From NCBI RefSeq assembly GCF_913054185.1, contig NZ_CAJXIV010000013.1:1-63190 (forward strand): a DNA stretch of 63,190 nt, written 5' to 3'. Positions 25,948-34,017 of the stretch are shown here, piece by piece. This DNA comes from an uncultured Shimia sp. (GTDB lineage Bacteria > Pseudomonadota > Alphaproteobacteria > Rhodobacterales > Rhodobacteraceae). A program made the position numbers and the translations under genes. Positions within the stretch are counted from its first letter, which is position 1. Every line of letters starts with the position of its first letter. The notes beneath the pieces are model-generated. The model was not told where the DNA came from. It made no database searches and saw only the letters and a list, made by a program, of their open reading frames with translations.

Positions 25948-27906
25948 ATGCCCAACGACCTTCTGGCCGATACACAGCCGTCTGACTATGATGCCTCCTC
26001 CATTGAAGTCCTTGAGGGGCTGGAACCTGTCCGAAAACGACCGGGCATGTATATTGGTGGCACGGACGAACGCGCCCTGCACCATCTTGTGGCCGAAGTG
26101 CTCGACAACTCCATGGACGAAGCGGTCGCAGGCTTTGCCAACCGCATCGAGGTGGAGTTGCACGCGGATTATTCCATGACCATCCGCGACAATGGCCGCG
26201 GCATTCCGGTGGATCCCCATCCCAAATTCCCTGACAAATCCGCACTGGAAGTCATCCTCTGCACCCTGCACGCAGGTGGTAAGTTCTCGGGCAAAGCCTA
26301 TCAGACCTCGGGCGGTCTGCACGGCGTGGGGGCTTCGGTTGTTAACGCTCTGTCTGATCTGATGGTTGTCCAGGTCGCGCGCGACAAAAAGCTATACGAA
26401 CAAAGTTTCTCCCGTGGCATCCCCCAGGGTCCAATCGCCCAAATTGGCGCCGCCCCCAACCGCCGTGGCACCACGGTGACCTTCCACGCCGACGAACAGA
26501 TTTTTGGCCACCACCGCTTCAAACCGGCCCGCCTGTTCAAATCGATCCGCTCCAAGGCGTATCTCTTCTCCGGTGTTGAAATCCGCTGGAAAACCGCCAT
26601 CGACGACGGTGAAACCCCGACTGAGGCCACATTCCACTTCCCCGGCGGGCTGTCCGACTACCTCAAAGAAACCATGGACAAGGCAACCACCTACGCCGAG
26701 CAGCCGTTTGGCGGCACCGTGGACTTCCAAGAGCGGTTTGGCGTGCCTGGCAAGGTCGAATGGGCGATCAACTGGACGCCCTCGCGCGACGGTTTTATCC
26801 AGTCGTATTGTAACACCGTCCCCACCCCCGAAGGCGGCACCCATGTCGCTGGCTTCTGGTCGGCGGTTCTGAAAGGCATCAAAGCCTACGGTGAATTGGT
26901 CAACAACAAAAAGGCCGCGCAAATCACCCGGGACGACCTGATCACCGGCGGCTGTGCGCTTGTGTCCTGTTTTATCCGTGAGCCGGAGTTTGTTGGCCAG
27001 ACCAAAGACCGCCTTGCGACAGTTGAGGCCCAGCGACTGGTGGAAAACGCTGTACGCGACCACTTTGACAACTGGCTGGCCTCCAACAACAAATCCGCCG
27101 GCGCCATCCTCGACTTCCTAATCCTGCGCGCAGAGGAACGCCTGCGTCGTCGTCAGGAAAAAGAGACCGCACGCAAAACCGCCACCAAGAAACTCCGCCT
27201 GCCCGGCAAGCTGGTGGACTGTTCCGCCACCAACCGCGACGGCACCGAGCTGTTCATCGTGGAGGGGGACTCTGCGGGTGGCTCTGCCAAAATGGCGCGC
27301 AACCGCAAGACCCAGGCCCTTTTGCCGCTACGTGGTAAAATCCTCAACGTACTTGGCGCTGCTGGCTCCAAGATTGGCACCAACCAGGAAATCAACGACC
27401 TGACCCAGGCGCTTGGCGTTGGCCTTGGGACCAAATTCAACGTTGACGATTTGCGCTATGACAAGATCATCATCATGACCGACGCGGACGTCGACGGCGC
27501 CCACATCGCAGCGCTGTTGATGACCTTCTTCTACACCCAAATGCGCCCGATGATCGACGCCGGCCACCTCTACATGGCCTGCCCGCCGCTGTTCCGCATC
27601 ACGCAGGGGGCCAAGCGCGTCTACTGTGTCGATGAGGCGGAAAAAGACGCCCACCTTGAAAAAGGCATCGGCGGCAAGGGGCGCATCGACGTGTCCCGCT
27701 TTAAGGGGCTTGGGGAAATGGACGCCAAAGACCTGAAAGAGACCACCATGGATCCCAACAGCCGCAAGCTGATCCGGATCACCATTGACGAAGACGAGCC
27801 CGGCGAGACCGATGGCTTGGTCAATGACCTGATGGGCAAAAAGCCAGAGAAGCGGTTCCAGTACATTCAAGAGAATGCGCGGTTTGTGGAGGAGTTGGAT
27901 GTTTAG
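25948..27906 (+). CDS. parE: DNA topoisomerase IV subunit B
   Basis: 652 residues from the ATG at 25948 ([38 protein letters not shown]). GHKL ATPase motifs are [13 protein letters not shown] (Asn and Glu), [10 protein letters not shown] and the G-rich lid [16 protein letters not shown]; the TOPRIM motif is [13 protein letters not shown] with later [12 protein letters not shown]. The size and [10 protein letters not shown] fit ParE rather than GyrB, which is longer in this group. It decatenates chromosomes with ParC. Upstream in-frame codons overlap the terminator and are rejected. Confidence 0.94.
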   Translation: MPNDLLADTQPSDYDASSIEVLEGLEPVRKRPGMYIGGTDERALHHLVAEVLDNSMDEAVAGFANRIEVELHADYSMTIRDNGRGIPVDPHPKFPDKSALEVILCTLHAGGKFSGKAYQTSGGLHGVGASVVNALSDLMVVQVARDKKLYEQSFSRGIPQGPIAQIGAAPNRRGTTVTFHADEQIFGHHRFKPARLFKSIRSKAYLFSGVEIRWKTAIDDGETPTEATFHFPGGLSDYLKETMDKATTYAEQPFGGTVDFQERFGVPGKVEWAINWTPSRDGFIQSYCNTVPTPEGGTHVAGFWSAVLKGIKAYGELVNNKKAAQITRDDLITGGCALVSCFIREPEFVGQTKDRLATVEAQRLVENAVRDHFDNWLASNNKSAGAILDFLILRAEERLRRRQEKETARKTATKKLRLPGKLVDCSATNRDGTELFIVEGDSAGGSAKMARNRKTQALLPLRGKILNVLGAAGSKIGTNQEINDLTQALGVGLGTKFNVDDLRYDKIIIMTDADVDGAHIAALLMTFFYTQMRPMIDAGHLYMACPPLFRITQGAKRVYCVDEAEKDAHLEKGIGGKGRIDVSRFKGLGEMDAKDLKETTMDPNSRKLIRITIDEDEPGETDGLVNDLMGKKPEKRFQYIQENARFVEELDV

Positions 27907-27982
27907 GCAACAAAAACATCGATGCTGTACTTAGGTTGCAAACGCTGGCTCAACTGTAATTTTCATGGTGTCTTTGTTCCAA

Positions 27983-28828
27983 ATGAAACGCTTGCTTGCG
28001 ATGGTGTCTTTAGGTCTATTTGGGGCGGTTTCGGTGTTGCCAAACAGCGCGGCGGCACAGGACGTCGTCCCGTTCAAGTACTCCGAAGCCAGAAAACACT
28101 TACAAGCAATTGTGGATTTCGAGGGACCCGTGTTTTCGCCGCTTCTGCAAAGCACCTCCACATCCGGTTATCGGGCTGGGGGTGTCCAATTTGGTATTTC
28201 GTTCGAGCATACTCAGGAGAAATACCAAGGCCCGTTAACGGTGGCCCCGGACCTAAAGATCGTCGCAAGTAAATCACGACAATCTGGCGGTAAAGTAAAA
28301 GCCCTAGAGGGACTTTACGGAGTTTCACAAAATCAAAGCCAGGTGCTGACGACGCGAAAAACCTCTGCTCGAAAAGTTCACGTTGAAAACTTTGAAGTTA
28401 TCGATGGCAAAAGGAAACTTGTATCTTCCGGGTTAGAAGACCGTTCCTATGACTGGATTGGACGAGGCAGTGATATCGTCTTCACGTTTGAGGCGGAACA
28501 GTTCTTGGTCGGGTTTCAACTAACAGAGTTTGAGACTGCACTTCCTGCTCAATCCACGGACACAGAGAAACAGGTGGGAAGCACCTACTATATACGTCTA
28601 TTTCGTCGCGACGGCAGCTTGCTGGGCGACTTTCGGATGCCGATTGAGCCAAACCAATATGTTGCCTTTCAAAGGTGCGTCGGCATCAGAGACATTGCCG
28701 GAGTTTGGATTTCAGCCAGAACGCCGACAGGATTCGCAATCGACAATCTGATTTACGACAGCGAGCCAACCGAAGTTCCGCTCGAGGTAAAGGAACAGTT
28801 GGAGCCTTGCATCGGCCTGTTTTCCTAA
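27983..28828 (+). CDS. Secreted protein of unknown function
   Basis: 281 residues from the ATG at 27983 (an ATG at 27965 is an alternative; neither has a good ribosome site). A signal peptide is clear (MKRLLAMVSLGLFGAVSVLPNSAAAQ). The rest is beta-rich with segments such as ILRR-free YYIRLFRRDGSLLGDF and GVWISARTPTGFAIDNLIYDS, the last resembling the end of PEP-CTERM-like or lectin-like beta domains. GC looks lower than in neighbouring genes. It stands alone. No family assigned. Confidence 0.6.
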   Translation: MKRLLAMVSLGLFGAVSVLPNSAAAQDVVPFKYSEARKHLQAIVDFEGPVFSPLLQSTSTSGYRAGGVQFGISFEHTQEKYQGPLTVAPDLKIVASKSRQSGGKVKALEGLYGVSQNQSQVLTTRKTSARKVHVENFEVIDGKRKLVSSGLEDRSYDWIGRGSDIVFTFEAEQFLVGFQLTEFETALPAQSTDTEKQVGSTYYIRLFRRDGSLLGDFRMPIEPNQYVAFQRCVGIRDIAGVWISARTPTGFAIDNLIYDSEPTEVPLEVKEQLEPCIGLFS

Positions 28829-28889
28829 GTCTGTTAACTTTCGAAACCCCACTTATCTTGGTAATTCAGCGACTGACCCGAGGGGGGGT

Positions 28890-28947
28890 GCGGAACGCGC
28901 CCTCCCATGGGGGAGGGTCAGGCGCGGCGGAATGCAAAGCATTCCGC
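28890..28947. repeat. Hairpin-rich convergent intergenic segment
   Basis: CCCTCCC/GGGAGGG near 28900-28917 and a perfect 9-bp hairpin GCGGAATGC-AAA-GCATTCCGC at 28927-28947. It lies between genes ending at 28828 and 28976 on opposite strands and may terminate both. Confidence 0.5.
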
Positions 28948-28975
28948 ACAGGCTCTCAGGCTGAAAACCTCTCGT

Positions 28976-29161
28976 TTAATGGCAATGCAGCGGCTTGGAC
29001 CCCGCATGACAACACTGGCCTGGAGGTGAGCTTTTGCGGCATCCCCCGCCGTGATGCACAGTCCCGTCGGCTGTGATGGAAGTGATTGCATTTGGAGCCA
29101 AGGCAAAGCTTGGGGCAGTTGTCGCAAGGATCGCTGCGACGACGATGGTCAAAGTCTTCAC
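28976..29161 (-). CDS. Tiny secreted Cys/His-rich protein
   Basis: 61 residues read from GTG at 29161, with AAGGAAG at ideal spacing; the much longer in-frame extension is not supported. A signal peptide (VKTLTIVVAAILATTAPSFA) is followed by about 40 residues ending in HHGGGCRKSSPPGQCCHAGSKPLHCH: four Cys and five His in the last 26 residues. That composition fits disulphide formation or metal binding in the periplasm. No known family recognised. Confidence 0.6.
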   Translation of the reverse strand: MKTLTIVVAAILATTAPSFALAPNAITSITADGTVHHGGGCRKSSPPGQCCHAGSKPLHCH

Positions 29162-29251
29162 GTTAAACTTCCTTAAATTAAGAATGACCCATTCTAAGCA
29201 GCCCACCAATGGTCCACGCAAGACACACCCGCCCACCTGCGACAATTCCCC

Positions 29252-29277
29252 GTAGGGTGCGCATTCACTGCGCACCA
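29252..29277. repeat. REP-like palindromic repeat, copy 1
   Basis: 26-base element reading GTAGGGTGCGCATTCACTGC and then GCACCA. GGTGCGC/GCGCACC arms make it hairpin-forming. Identical to copy 3 at 29796-29821 and related to copy 2. Confidence 0.75.
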
Positions 29278-29302
29278 TCCACCATCCCCAGCACCCCAAA
29301 AC

Positions 29303-29322
29303 GGTGCGCATAAATGCACACC
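29303..29322. repeat. REP-like palindromic repeat, degenerate copy 2
   Basis: GGTGCGCATAAATGCACACC, a reverse-oriented variant of the 26-base element, 43 bases upstream of the next gene start. Confidence 0.6.
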
Positions 29323-29364
29323 CTATATCTTGCCCGCCATCGGCCACCCTGCCAAACTCCCACC

Positions 29365-29799
29365 ATGCGCCCTGCCCTTGCCCTGATCCTCACCCTCCTG
29401 CTGCCCGTCCCCGACGCTACGGCCCAGGCCCGCAAGGACTCCGCGCGGCATCAAAACAACTTCATGTCCCCCCAAAGCCAACAGGCCCGCCCGCAAAAAC
29501 GTCAGACGCCAGACCTGCACCAATGGCCGCAAAAGCAACCGCGCACCGAACTCTTCTGTGACCAATACGCCCGCGCTGCCACCGGCATGCGCGGTACCGA
29601 ACAAGGCAGCCGCACCGGCACCAATCTTGGTCAGGGCGCGGGCTATATCGGCACGCGGGATCGCAAACAAGCCGAAGCCTTTGGCATGATCGGCGGTGCC
29701 ATTGGCTCGGCAGCAGGCGAAGCACAAGACCAGCAATTCTATCAGTTTCACTTCCATGAATGCATGAACGGCGGCCGCTTGGTCACAACACCCCGGTAG
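29365..29799 (+). CDS. Small secreted glycine/glutamine-rich hypothetical protein
   Basis: 144 residues from the ATG at 29365 (MRPALALILTLLLPVPDATA-QARK gives a signal peptide). No ribosome site is visible. The mature part is polar (QSQQARPQKRQTP), then has a glycine-rich segment GTEQGSRTGTNLGQGAGYIG and AFGMIGGAIGSAAGEAQDQQ, similar to the small helical glycine-zipper in outer-membrane proteins, with two Cys (FCDQYA, HECMNG). Its TAG stop lies inside a REP-like repeat. Function unknown. Confidence 0.6.
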   Translation: MRPALALILTLLLPVPDATAQARKDSARHQNNFMSPQSQQARPQKRQTPDLHQWPQKQPRTELFCDQYARAATGMRGTEQGSRTGTNLGQGAGYIGTRDRKQAEAFGMIGGAIGSAAGEAQDQQFYQFHFHECMNGGRLVTTPR

Positions 29800-29821
29800 G
29801 GTGCGCATTCACTGCGCACCA
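29796..29821. repeat. REP-like palindromic repeat, copy 3 (contains a gene's stop codon)
   Basis: 26 bases identical to 29252-29277. TAG at 29797-29799 is the stop codon of the preceding ORF, so the repeat has replaced or abuts the gene's original 3' end. Confidence 0.75.
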
Positions 29822-29880
29822 AAACCACGCCTGACCGACACGTGAACTCCATTTCAGCCGCAACACGCTAAGCTGCCCTC

Positions 29881-30627
29881 ATGGCCGCGTTTTTACAAAC
29901 CTACCAACTGCCGCTCATCCTCGCTTGCTTTCTTCTGGGATGCATCGGCGCGCTCTTGTTGTTCAAACGCGCCAACACCACCCGCGCCTGGCAGATCGCC
30001 GACTTGATCTGGGTCGCCTTAGGCGGGGTTGGCGCAGTGGTCGCCATCGCGGCGGGCATCTATCAAGAGGACAGCACCGCGCTGAACCGCCAGATCACCG
30101 TCGCCTACACCGCGTCGCGCGCCTTTGACACCGACGCCGCCCGCTTCCGCCTGCGTTACTGCGCGCAAACCAGTGACGCGGACCTGACCACGCTCTGCGA
30201 AAAGGTCGAATTCCTCTCTGCCTCAAGCGCCGAAAACACCGCCCTGCCCCTGTTCCTGACCATCACGGAACGCGCCGCCCCACTTGAAGGCATCTCCTTG
30301 CTGTTTGGCAGCCCACGGGACCACGCACAAATGAGCCAAGCCGCCGCCGAGCTGGAGATGGTCGAGTTCCTCGCCTTTGAGACCCGCGACGTGCCCACCA
30401 TCATGGCGGTGGAAAACATCGCGCCCACCCGCCCGGAAATCGCTGCCGACTACCGCGTGCTCGCGCTCACCTATGACACGCTGATCGAAGACATCACCGC
30501 CTTGCGCGACGCGTGGCAGCGCCTGCAATCCGGCCGCGCCTTGTTGATCCTGCAAATCATCGCCCTCTGCCTTGTCGCCTTTGCGGCACCTTTCCGCTTG
30601 GGCCGCACAATCGACAGCCTTCTGTGA
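29881..30627 (+). CDS. Membrane protein of unknown function
   Basis: 248 residues. Two N-terminal membrane helices (about 10-30, LPLILACFLLGCIGALLLF, and 42-62, LIWVALGGVGAVVAIAAGI), a 160-residue soluble domain rich in Asp, Ala and Glu, probably periplasmic, and a C-terminal helix (LLILQIIALCLVAFAAPF). No domain recognised. The lipoprotein gene starts 44 bases downstream, so the two are probably co-transcribed. Confidence 0.65.
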   Translation: MAAFLQTYQLPLILACFLLGCIGALLLFKRANTTRAWQIADLIWVALGGVGAVVAIAAGIYQEDSTALNRQITVAYTASRAFDTDAARFRLRYCAQTSDADLTTLCEKVEFLSASSAENTALPLFLTITERAAPLEGISLLFGSPRDHAQMSQAAAELEMVEFLAFETRDVPTIMAVENIAPTRPEIAADYRVLALTYDTLIEDITALRDAWQRLQSGRALLILQIIALCLVAFAAPFRLGRTIDSLL

Positions 30628-30671
30628 TTTCCCACCTTGCCACCACAAGGCGCTTTGCTAGTCTCCCCTTC

Positions 30672-31346
30672 ATGCGCACCTGGCCCGTTTTTCTTTGTCT
30701 CGCTTTGATCTCCTGTGGCCGGTCGCTGACCGAAAGTGAGCAGGCGTTTACCAACGATGTTCTGGGCGAAACCATCAACACCAAACCAATCCGCATCACC
30801 AAAGACGCGCCGCTGGGCATTCAGACCTTTGAGTATGAAAAACGGCCCCGCCTGGCCTGCCGCGAACGCATCCATCCAGAACCCAAAGGCGACACCATCA
30901 CGGCTTCCGCCGCCGGTGTGGTGCTGTATGAGCAGCTTTACACGTCCAAAGACTGGTCTGCGCCCAACTACGTGCCCAGCTACCCCGACGAGCTTCATCT
31001 CACTGCGGCAATGTTCTTTGCCCATGAAATGGTGCACATCTGGCAATGGCAAAATCGCGAGATCACCGGCTACACGCCTTTCCGGGCGGCGCGAGAACAC
31101 AACAACGGCGCCGACCCCTATCAGTTTGAAAGCGCCTCAGCCGAGACATTCCTGGATTACGGTTATGAGCAGCAGGCCGCCGTGGTCGAAGAATACCTGT
31201 GCTGTTCCCTGCTCGATCCCGAGGCCCCGCGTACGGCTCGGCTCAAATCCCTGCTCTCACCACACTTCCCGGTGGATGAATTGCCGCGTCCAGATGCGTT
31301 GGTGCTGCCGTGGAAAGACGCACAGGTTAAGAATATCTGCCGCTGA
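30672..31346 (+). CDS. Lipoprotein with a zinc-metalloprotease-like HExxH motif
   Basis: 224 residues from the ATG at 30672. A lipoprotein signal is clear (MRTWPVFLCLALISCGRS, lipobox LISC). At about residue 118 there is AMFFAHEMVHIWQWQNREITG, with HEMVH as HExxH, and a conserved-looking ESASAETFLDYGYEQQAAVVEEYLCC after it that could supply the third ligand (Glu). It is a probable periplasmic membrane-anchored metalloprotease or a relative without activity. No named family recognised. Confidence 0.65.
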   Translation: MRTWPVFLCLALISCGRSLTESEQAFTNDVLGETINTKPIRITKDAPLGIQTFEYEKRPRLACRERIHPEPKGDTITASAAGVVLYEQLYTSKDWSAPNYVPSYPDELHLTAAMFFAHEMVHIWQWQNREITGYTPFRAAREHNNGADPYQFESASAETFLDYGYEQQAAVVEEYLCCSLLDPEAPRTARLKSLLSPHFPVDELPRPDALVLPWKDAQVKNICR

Positions 31347-31420
31347 TTGGTGCAAAAATCGCCACAGTTGCGAAACAGTCGCGATACAGACAGTTTACCG
31401 ACGTGGATTCCGGCTACAAA

Positions 31421-31441
31421 AAAGGGGGCCGAAGCCCCCCA
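31421..31441 (-). terminator. Terminator of the PA14-like gene
   Basis: On the minus strand GGGGGC-TTCG-GCCCCC followed by TTTTTTT, 23 bases beyond the stop at 31464. The UUCG tetraloop makes it very stable. Confidence 0.9.
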
Positions 31442-31463
31442 ATTAATCACTCTGAACAGAAGT

Positions 31464-32045
31464 TTACTTATAGCCAAACGCACTGTTTGGGATCAGCTGG
31501 CGCTTGCCACCGGGCGCTTTCCATTCGCTTTCAAGACAGGCCGTTCCCTCTTTCTGCCAGTATAACACCTTGAAATCATACCATCCTGCCGAGGGTACAT
31601 TGACCTTCGGCCGCCCCACACTGGCACAGGCTGTGATCTTATTGAGCTTCGCAACCGACTTGCCGCCAATCCAGATCTGAGAGCCATCATTGCTAAAGAA
31701 TTCAAGGTCATAGACCCCAGGCTTATCAAACTTGATATACCCGTTAATGTCCGCAACCACTAAAGTCGCCTTGCCCGATGTCAGCACCGGCGCGCCCTGC
31801 CCTTTGTCCGGAAAGTTTAACCCTGGCAAAGGCTTACCGGGCTTGGACCACTTGATCTTCGACTTCGCTTGCGACAGGTTCCGCACATTCCGTTCGCCAG
31901 TAAAGTAGTTGACCTTGAGCCCCCGCTTCACGCCCGTTGGCTGAGGATTGGCCGGGGTTATGTCAATCGCCTGTGCAGAGACAGCCCCCCCGATCAAAAT
32001 GGAAACAGCGGCCAAAGCACTGACAATAAAAGATTTCACAACCAA
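31464..32045 (-). CDS. Secreted PA14-domain-like protein
   Basis: 193 residues with a signal peptide (about 1-26, IVSALAAVSILIGGAVSAQA). The mature part KRGLKVNYFTG, VADINGYIKFDKPGVYDLEFFSNDGSQIWIGGKSVAK, and AGWYDFKVLYWQKEGTACLESEWKAPGG follow the PA14 beta-barrel pattern, a carbohydrate-binding or adhesion module. It is about the length of one domain, so the protein is a stand-alone secreted PA14 unit. Start at 32045 or at the Met four codons later cannot be settled. Confidence 0.72.
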   Translation of the reverse strand: MVVKSFIVSALAAVSILIGGAVSAQAIDITPANPQPTGVKRGLKVNYFTGERNVRNLSQAKSKIKWSKPGKPLPGLNFPDKGQGAPVLTSGKATLVVADINGYIKFDKPGVYDLEFFSNDGSQIWIGGKSVAKLNKITACASVGRPKVNVPSAGWYDFKVLYWQKEGTACLESEWKAPGGKRQLIPNSAFGYK

Positions 32046-32143
32046 ACTCCTCGCGTCATGGCGTTTGGGGATAGCCTAAAACCAACTGCCCCCAATGAGC
32101 AAGTCACAGTTATGCAGATCGGAGAGAAGCTGCGTATTTTGGC

Positions 32144-32797
32144 CTATGCCGGTTGCGTTCCCTCAACCACTGCCAAAAAATCACTCCAGCTTGAAAAACA
32201 CTTGTCATGGTGAATGTCCGCAACGGGTGTTTTTCGGTAGCCCTCTGTAAACAAAGCAAAAGTCACGCCAGCCCGCTGCGCAGTTTCTGCGTCTACTTCG
32301 CTGTCTCCAACATAAATCACGTCCGCCAAAGCAGTTTTACCAATCGCTTTCAAAAGCGGCATCGGATCCGGTTTCCGTTTTTCATACGTGTCACCGCCAA
32401 CCACAATGTCAAAGTACTGCGTCAGGTTCAAAGCCTTCAAGACATGCCGCGCGGGCTCTTCCGGCTTGTTGGTACACACCCCCATCCGCACACCTTTGGC
32501 TTGGAGGCTCTCCAGCACGTCTCGCAAACCATTGTACAGCACCGTGTGCTCATAAGTTGAGGCATTGTAGATCGCCAACACCCGCGCATTGAGACGCGAA
32601 AACTGTGTGTCCTCAATGTCAAAATGCGCCATGACACGACGGACCAACGTCGGTAGTCCGTTGCCAACAAAGGAAATAACTGTTGGTAGGTCTAGTTCCT
32701 CAAAGCCTTCCTCTGCCAGCATGATGTTCACCGAGGCGCGAATATCTGGTGCACTGTCCACTAGGGTACCGTCCAAGTCAAAGATCACAGTCTGCAT
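32144..32797 (-). CDS. gph: HAD hydrolase, phosphoglycolate phosphatase type
   Basis: 217 residues from the ATG at 32797. HAD motif I IFDLDGTLVDSAPDI (catalytic Asp pair), a helical cap, motif II VCTNKPEEPAR, the KPDPMPLL motif III Lys and motif IV VIYVGDSEVDAETA are all present. It removes phosphate from 2-phosphoglycolate, which forms from oxidative damage or photorespiration-like chemistry; other phosphosugars are possible. Convergent neighbours: the PA14-like gene lies downstream on the same strand. Confidence 0.9.
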   Translation of the reverse strand: MQTVIFDLDGTLVDSAPDIRASVNIMLAEEGFEELDLPTVISFVGNGLPTLVRRVMAHFDIEDTQFSRLNARVLAIYNASTYEHTVLYNGLRDVLESLQAKGVRMGVCTNKPEEPARHVLKALNLTQYFDIVVGGDTYEKRKPDPMPLLKAIGKTALADVIYVGDSEVDAETAQRAGVTFALFTEGYRKTPVADIHHDKCFSSWSDFLAVVEGTQPA

Positions 32798-32958
32798 CAC
32801 GCACGCCTCCAAAGCCTAAGCTGTTGCGGGGTTTCAACCATGCTCTGCCAACAATGAAAAGCGCGAAATCGTTTGTCTTTAGGTCCCTCTGGCGCGCGAC
32901 ATCTTTCTGGGATACCGTGGAATACAACGCCAGCTTCAAGAAATGCCTGAAGATAACC

Positions 32959-33885
32959 ATGTCCTACATCGACAACATCCGCACTTTTGTACGTGTCTAC
33001 GAGCTTGGCAGCATGTCCGCCGCCGCACGGGACCAACGTATCTCCGCAGCCGTGGCGTCTTCCCGGATTTCGCAATTGGAAGACTATCTTAGCGTTCGCT
33101 TGTTTCACCGCACCACACGGCAACTCAACCCCACGGAGCAAGGCAACACCTTCTATGAAGGCGCCTGTAAGATTCTGGCCACCATTGACGAAGCCGAGGC
33201 GGCTGTAAACTCGATCACACAAAGCCCGCGCGGCTTGATCCATATTGCGGCACCCCTGGGCGTCGGTCGTCGCCTGATTGCCCCACTGATCCCCGAGTTT
33301 AAAAAGGAATACCCTCTTATCGATCTGCGCTTACGATTGTCTGATCGCAAATTAGATCTGACGGCGGAAGGCCTTGATGTGGCTTTCTTTTTAGGCGTTC
33401 CTGAGGACAGCACCTTGCGCATTCGCAAAATTGCAGACTGCCCACGTGTCTTATGTGCGTCCCCCAAATACCTGTCAGACCGGGGAGAGCCAACCGCGCC
33501 CGAAGAACTGACCAATGGCACACATGACTGCCTCAATTTACGGTACCCGGGCGCACCAGAGTTCCAGTGGCCCTTGGAGACGTCAGATGGCACTCGACGG
33601 TTTGCTGTCAAAGGACCGTTTGAGTCAGATGATGGCGACGTGCTCACTGATTGGGCTCTTGAAGGCCACGGCATCACACTCAAACCCGAATTTGAGATCG
33701 CGGAGCACCTAATGTCTGGTGCATTGGTTCCCGTGCTATCAGACACGCCGCCAATGCCAATCCAAATGGCCCTTCTGTACACCCACCGACGCCACCAAGA
33801 TCCCAAAACACGGCTCCTGATTGAGTTTATGACACCACGTGTGCAAGCTGCTCTTCAGAAAAAGGAAGCCGTAGCAGATACCTAG
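32959..33885 (+). CDS. LysR family transcriptional regulator
   Basis: 308 residues from the ATG at 32959 (MSYIDNIRTFVRVYELGSMSAAARDQRISAAVASSRISQLEDYLSVRLFHRTTRQLNPTEQG). The N-terminal winged helix is complete and the C-terminal effector domain begins around residue 90 (GLIHIAAPLGVGRRLIAPLIPEF). It most resembles the DsdC/YhaJ-like LysR branch with two-lobed cofactor-binding. It precedes the purine operon by 132 bases on the same strand and may regulate it (inference). Effector unknown. Confidence 0.88.
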   Translation: MSYIDNIRTFVRVYELGSMSAAARDQRISAAVASSRISQLEDYLSVRLFHRTTRQLNPTEQGNTFYEGACKILATIDEAEAAVNSITQSPRGLIHIAAPLGVGRRLIAPLIPEFKKEYPLIDLRLRLSDRKLDLTAEGLDVAFFLGVPEDSTLRIRKIADCPRVLCASPKYLSDRGEPTAPEELTNGTHDCLNLRYPGAPEFQWPLETSDGTRRFAVKGPFESDDGDVLTDWALEGHGITLKPEFEIAEHLMSGALVPVLSDTPPMPIQMALLYTHRRHQDPKTRLLIEFMTPRVQAALQKKEAVADT

Positions 33886-34017
33886 CTCCCAATGCATCTG
33901 GCCAGTTGTTTTTTTGTAAGCGGCGTTCGTAGCAACAACTCTTTCAAAAAAAATTGGAAAGTCACGGTGCGTTTTTTAAGCTAAAACAAAGCAATCGCGA
34001 AACAGGGGAGATTTGGC

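Noticed and set aside
32749..32958. Longer start for the LysR regulator
   Set aside because: It would overlap the opposite-strand gph start; the LysR winged helix begins directly after the ATG at 32959.
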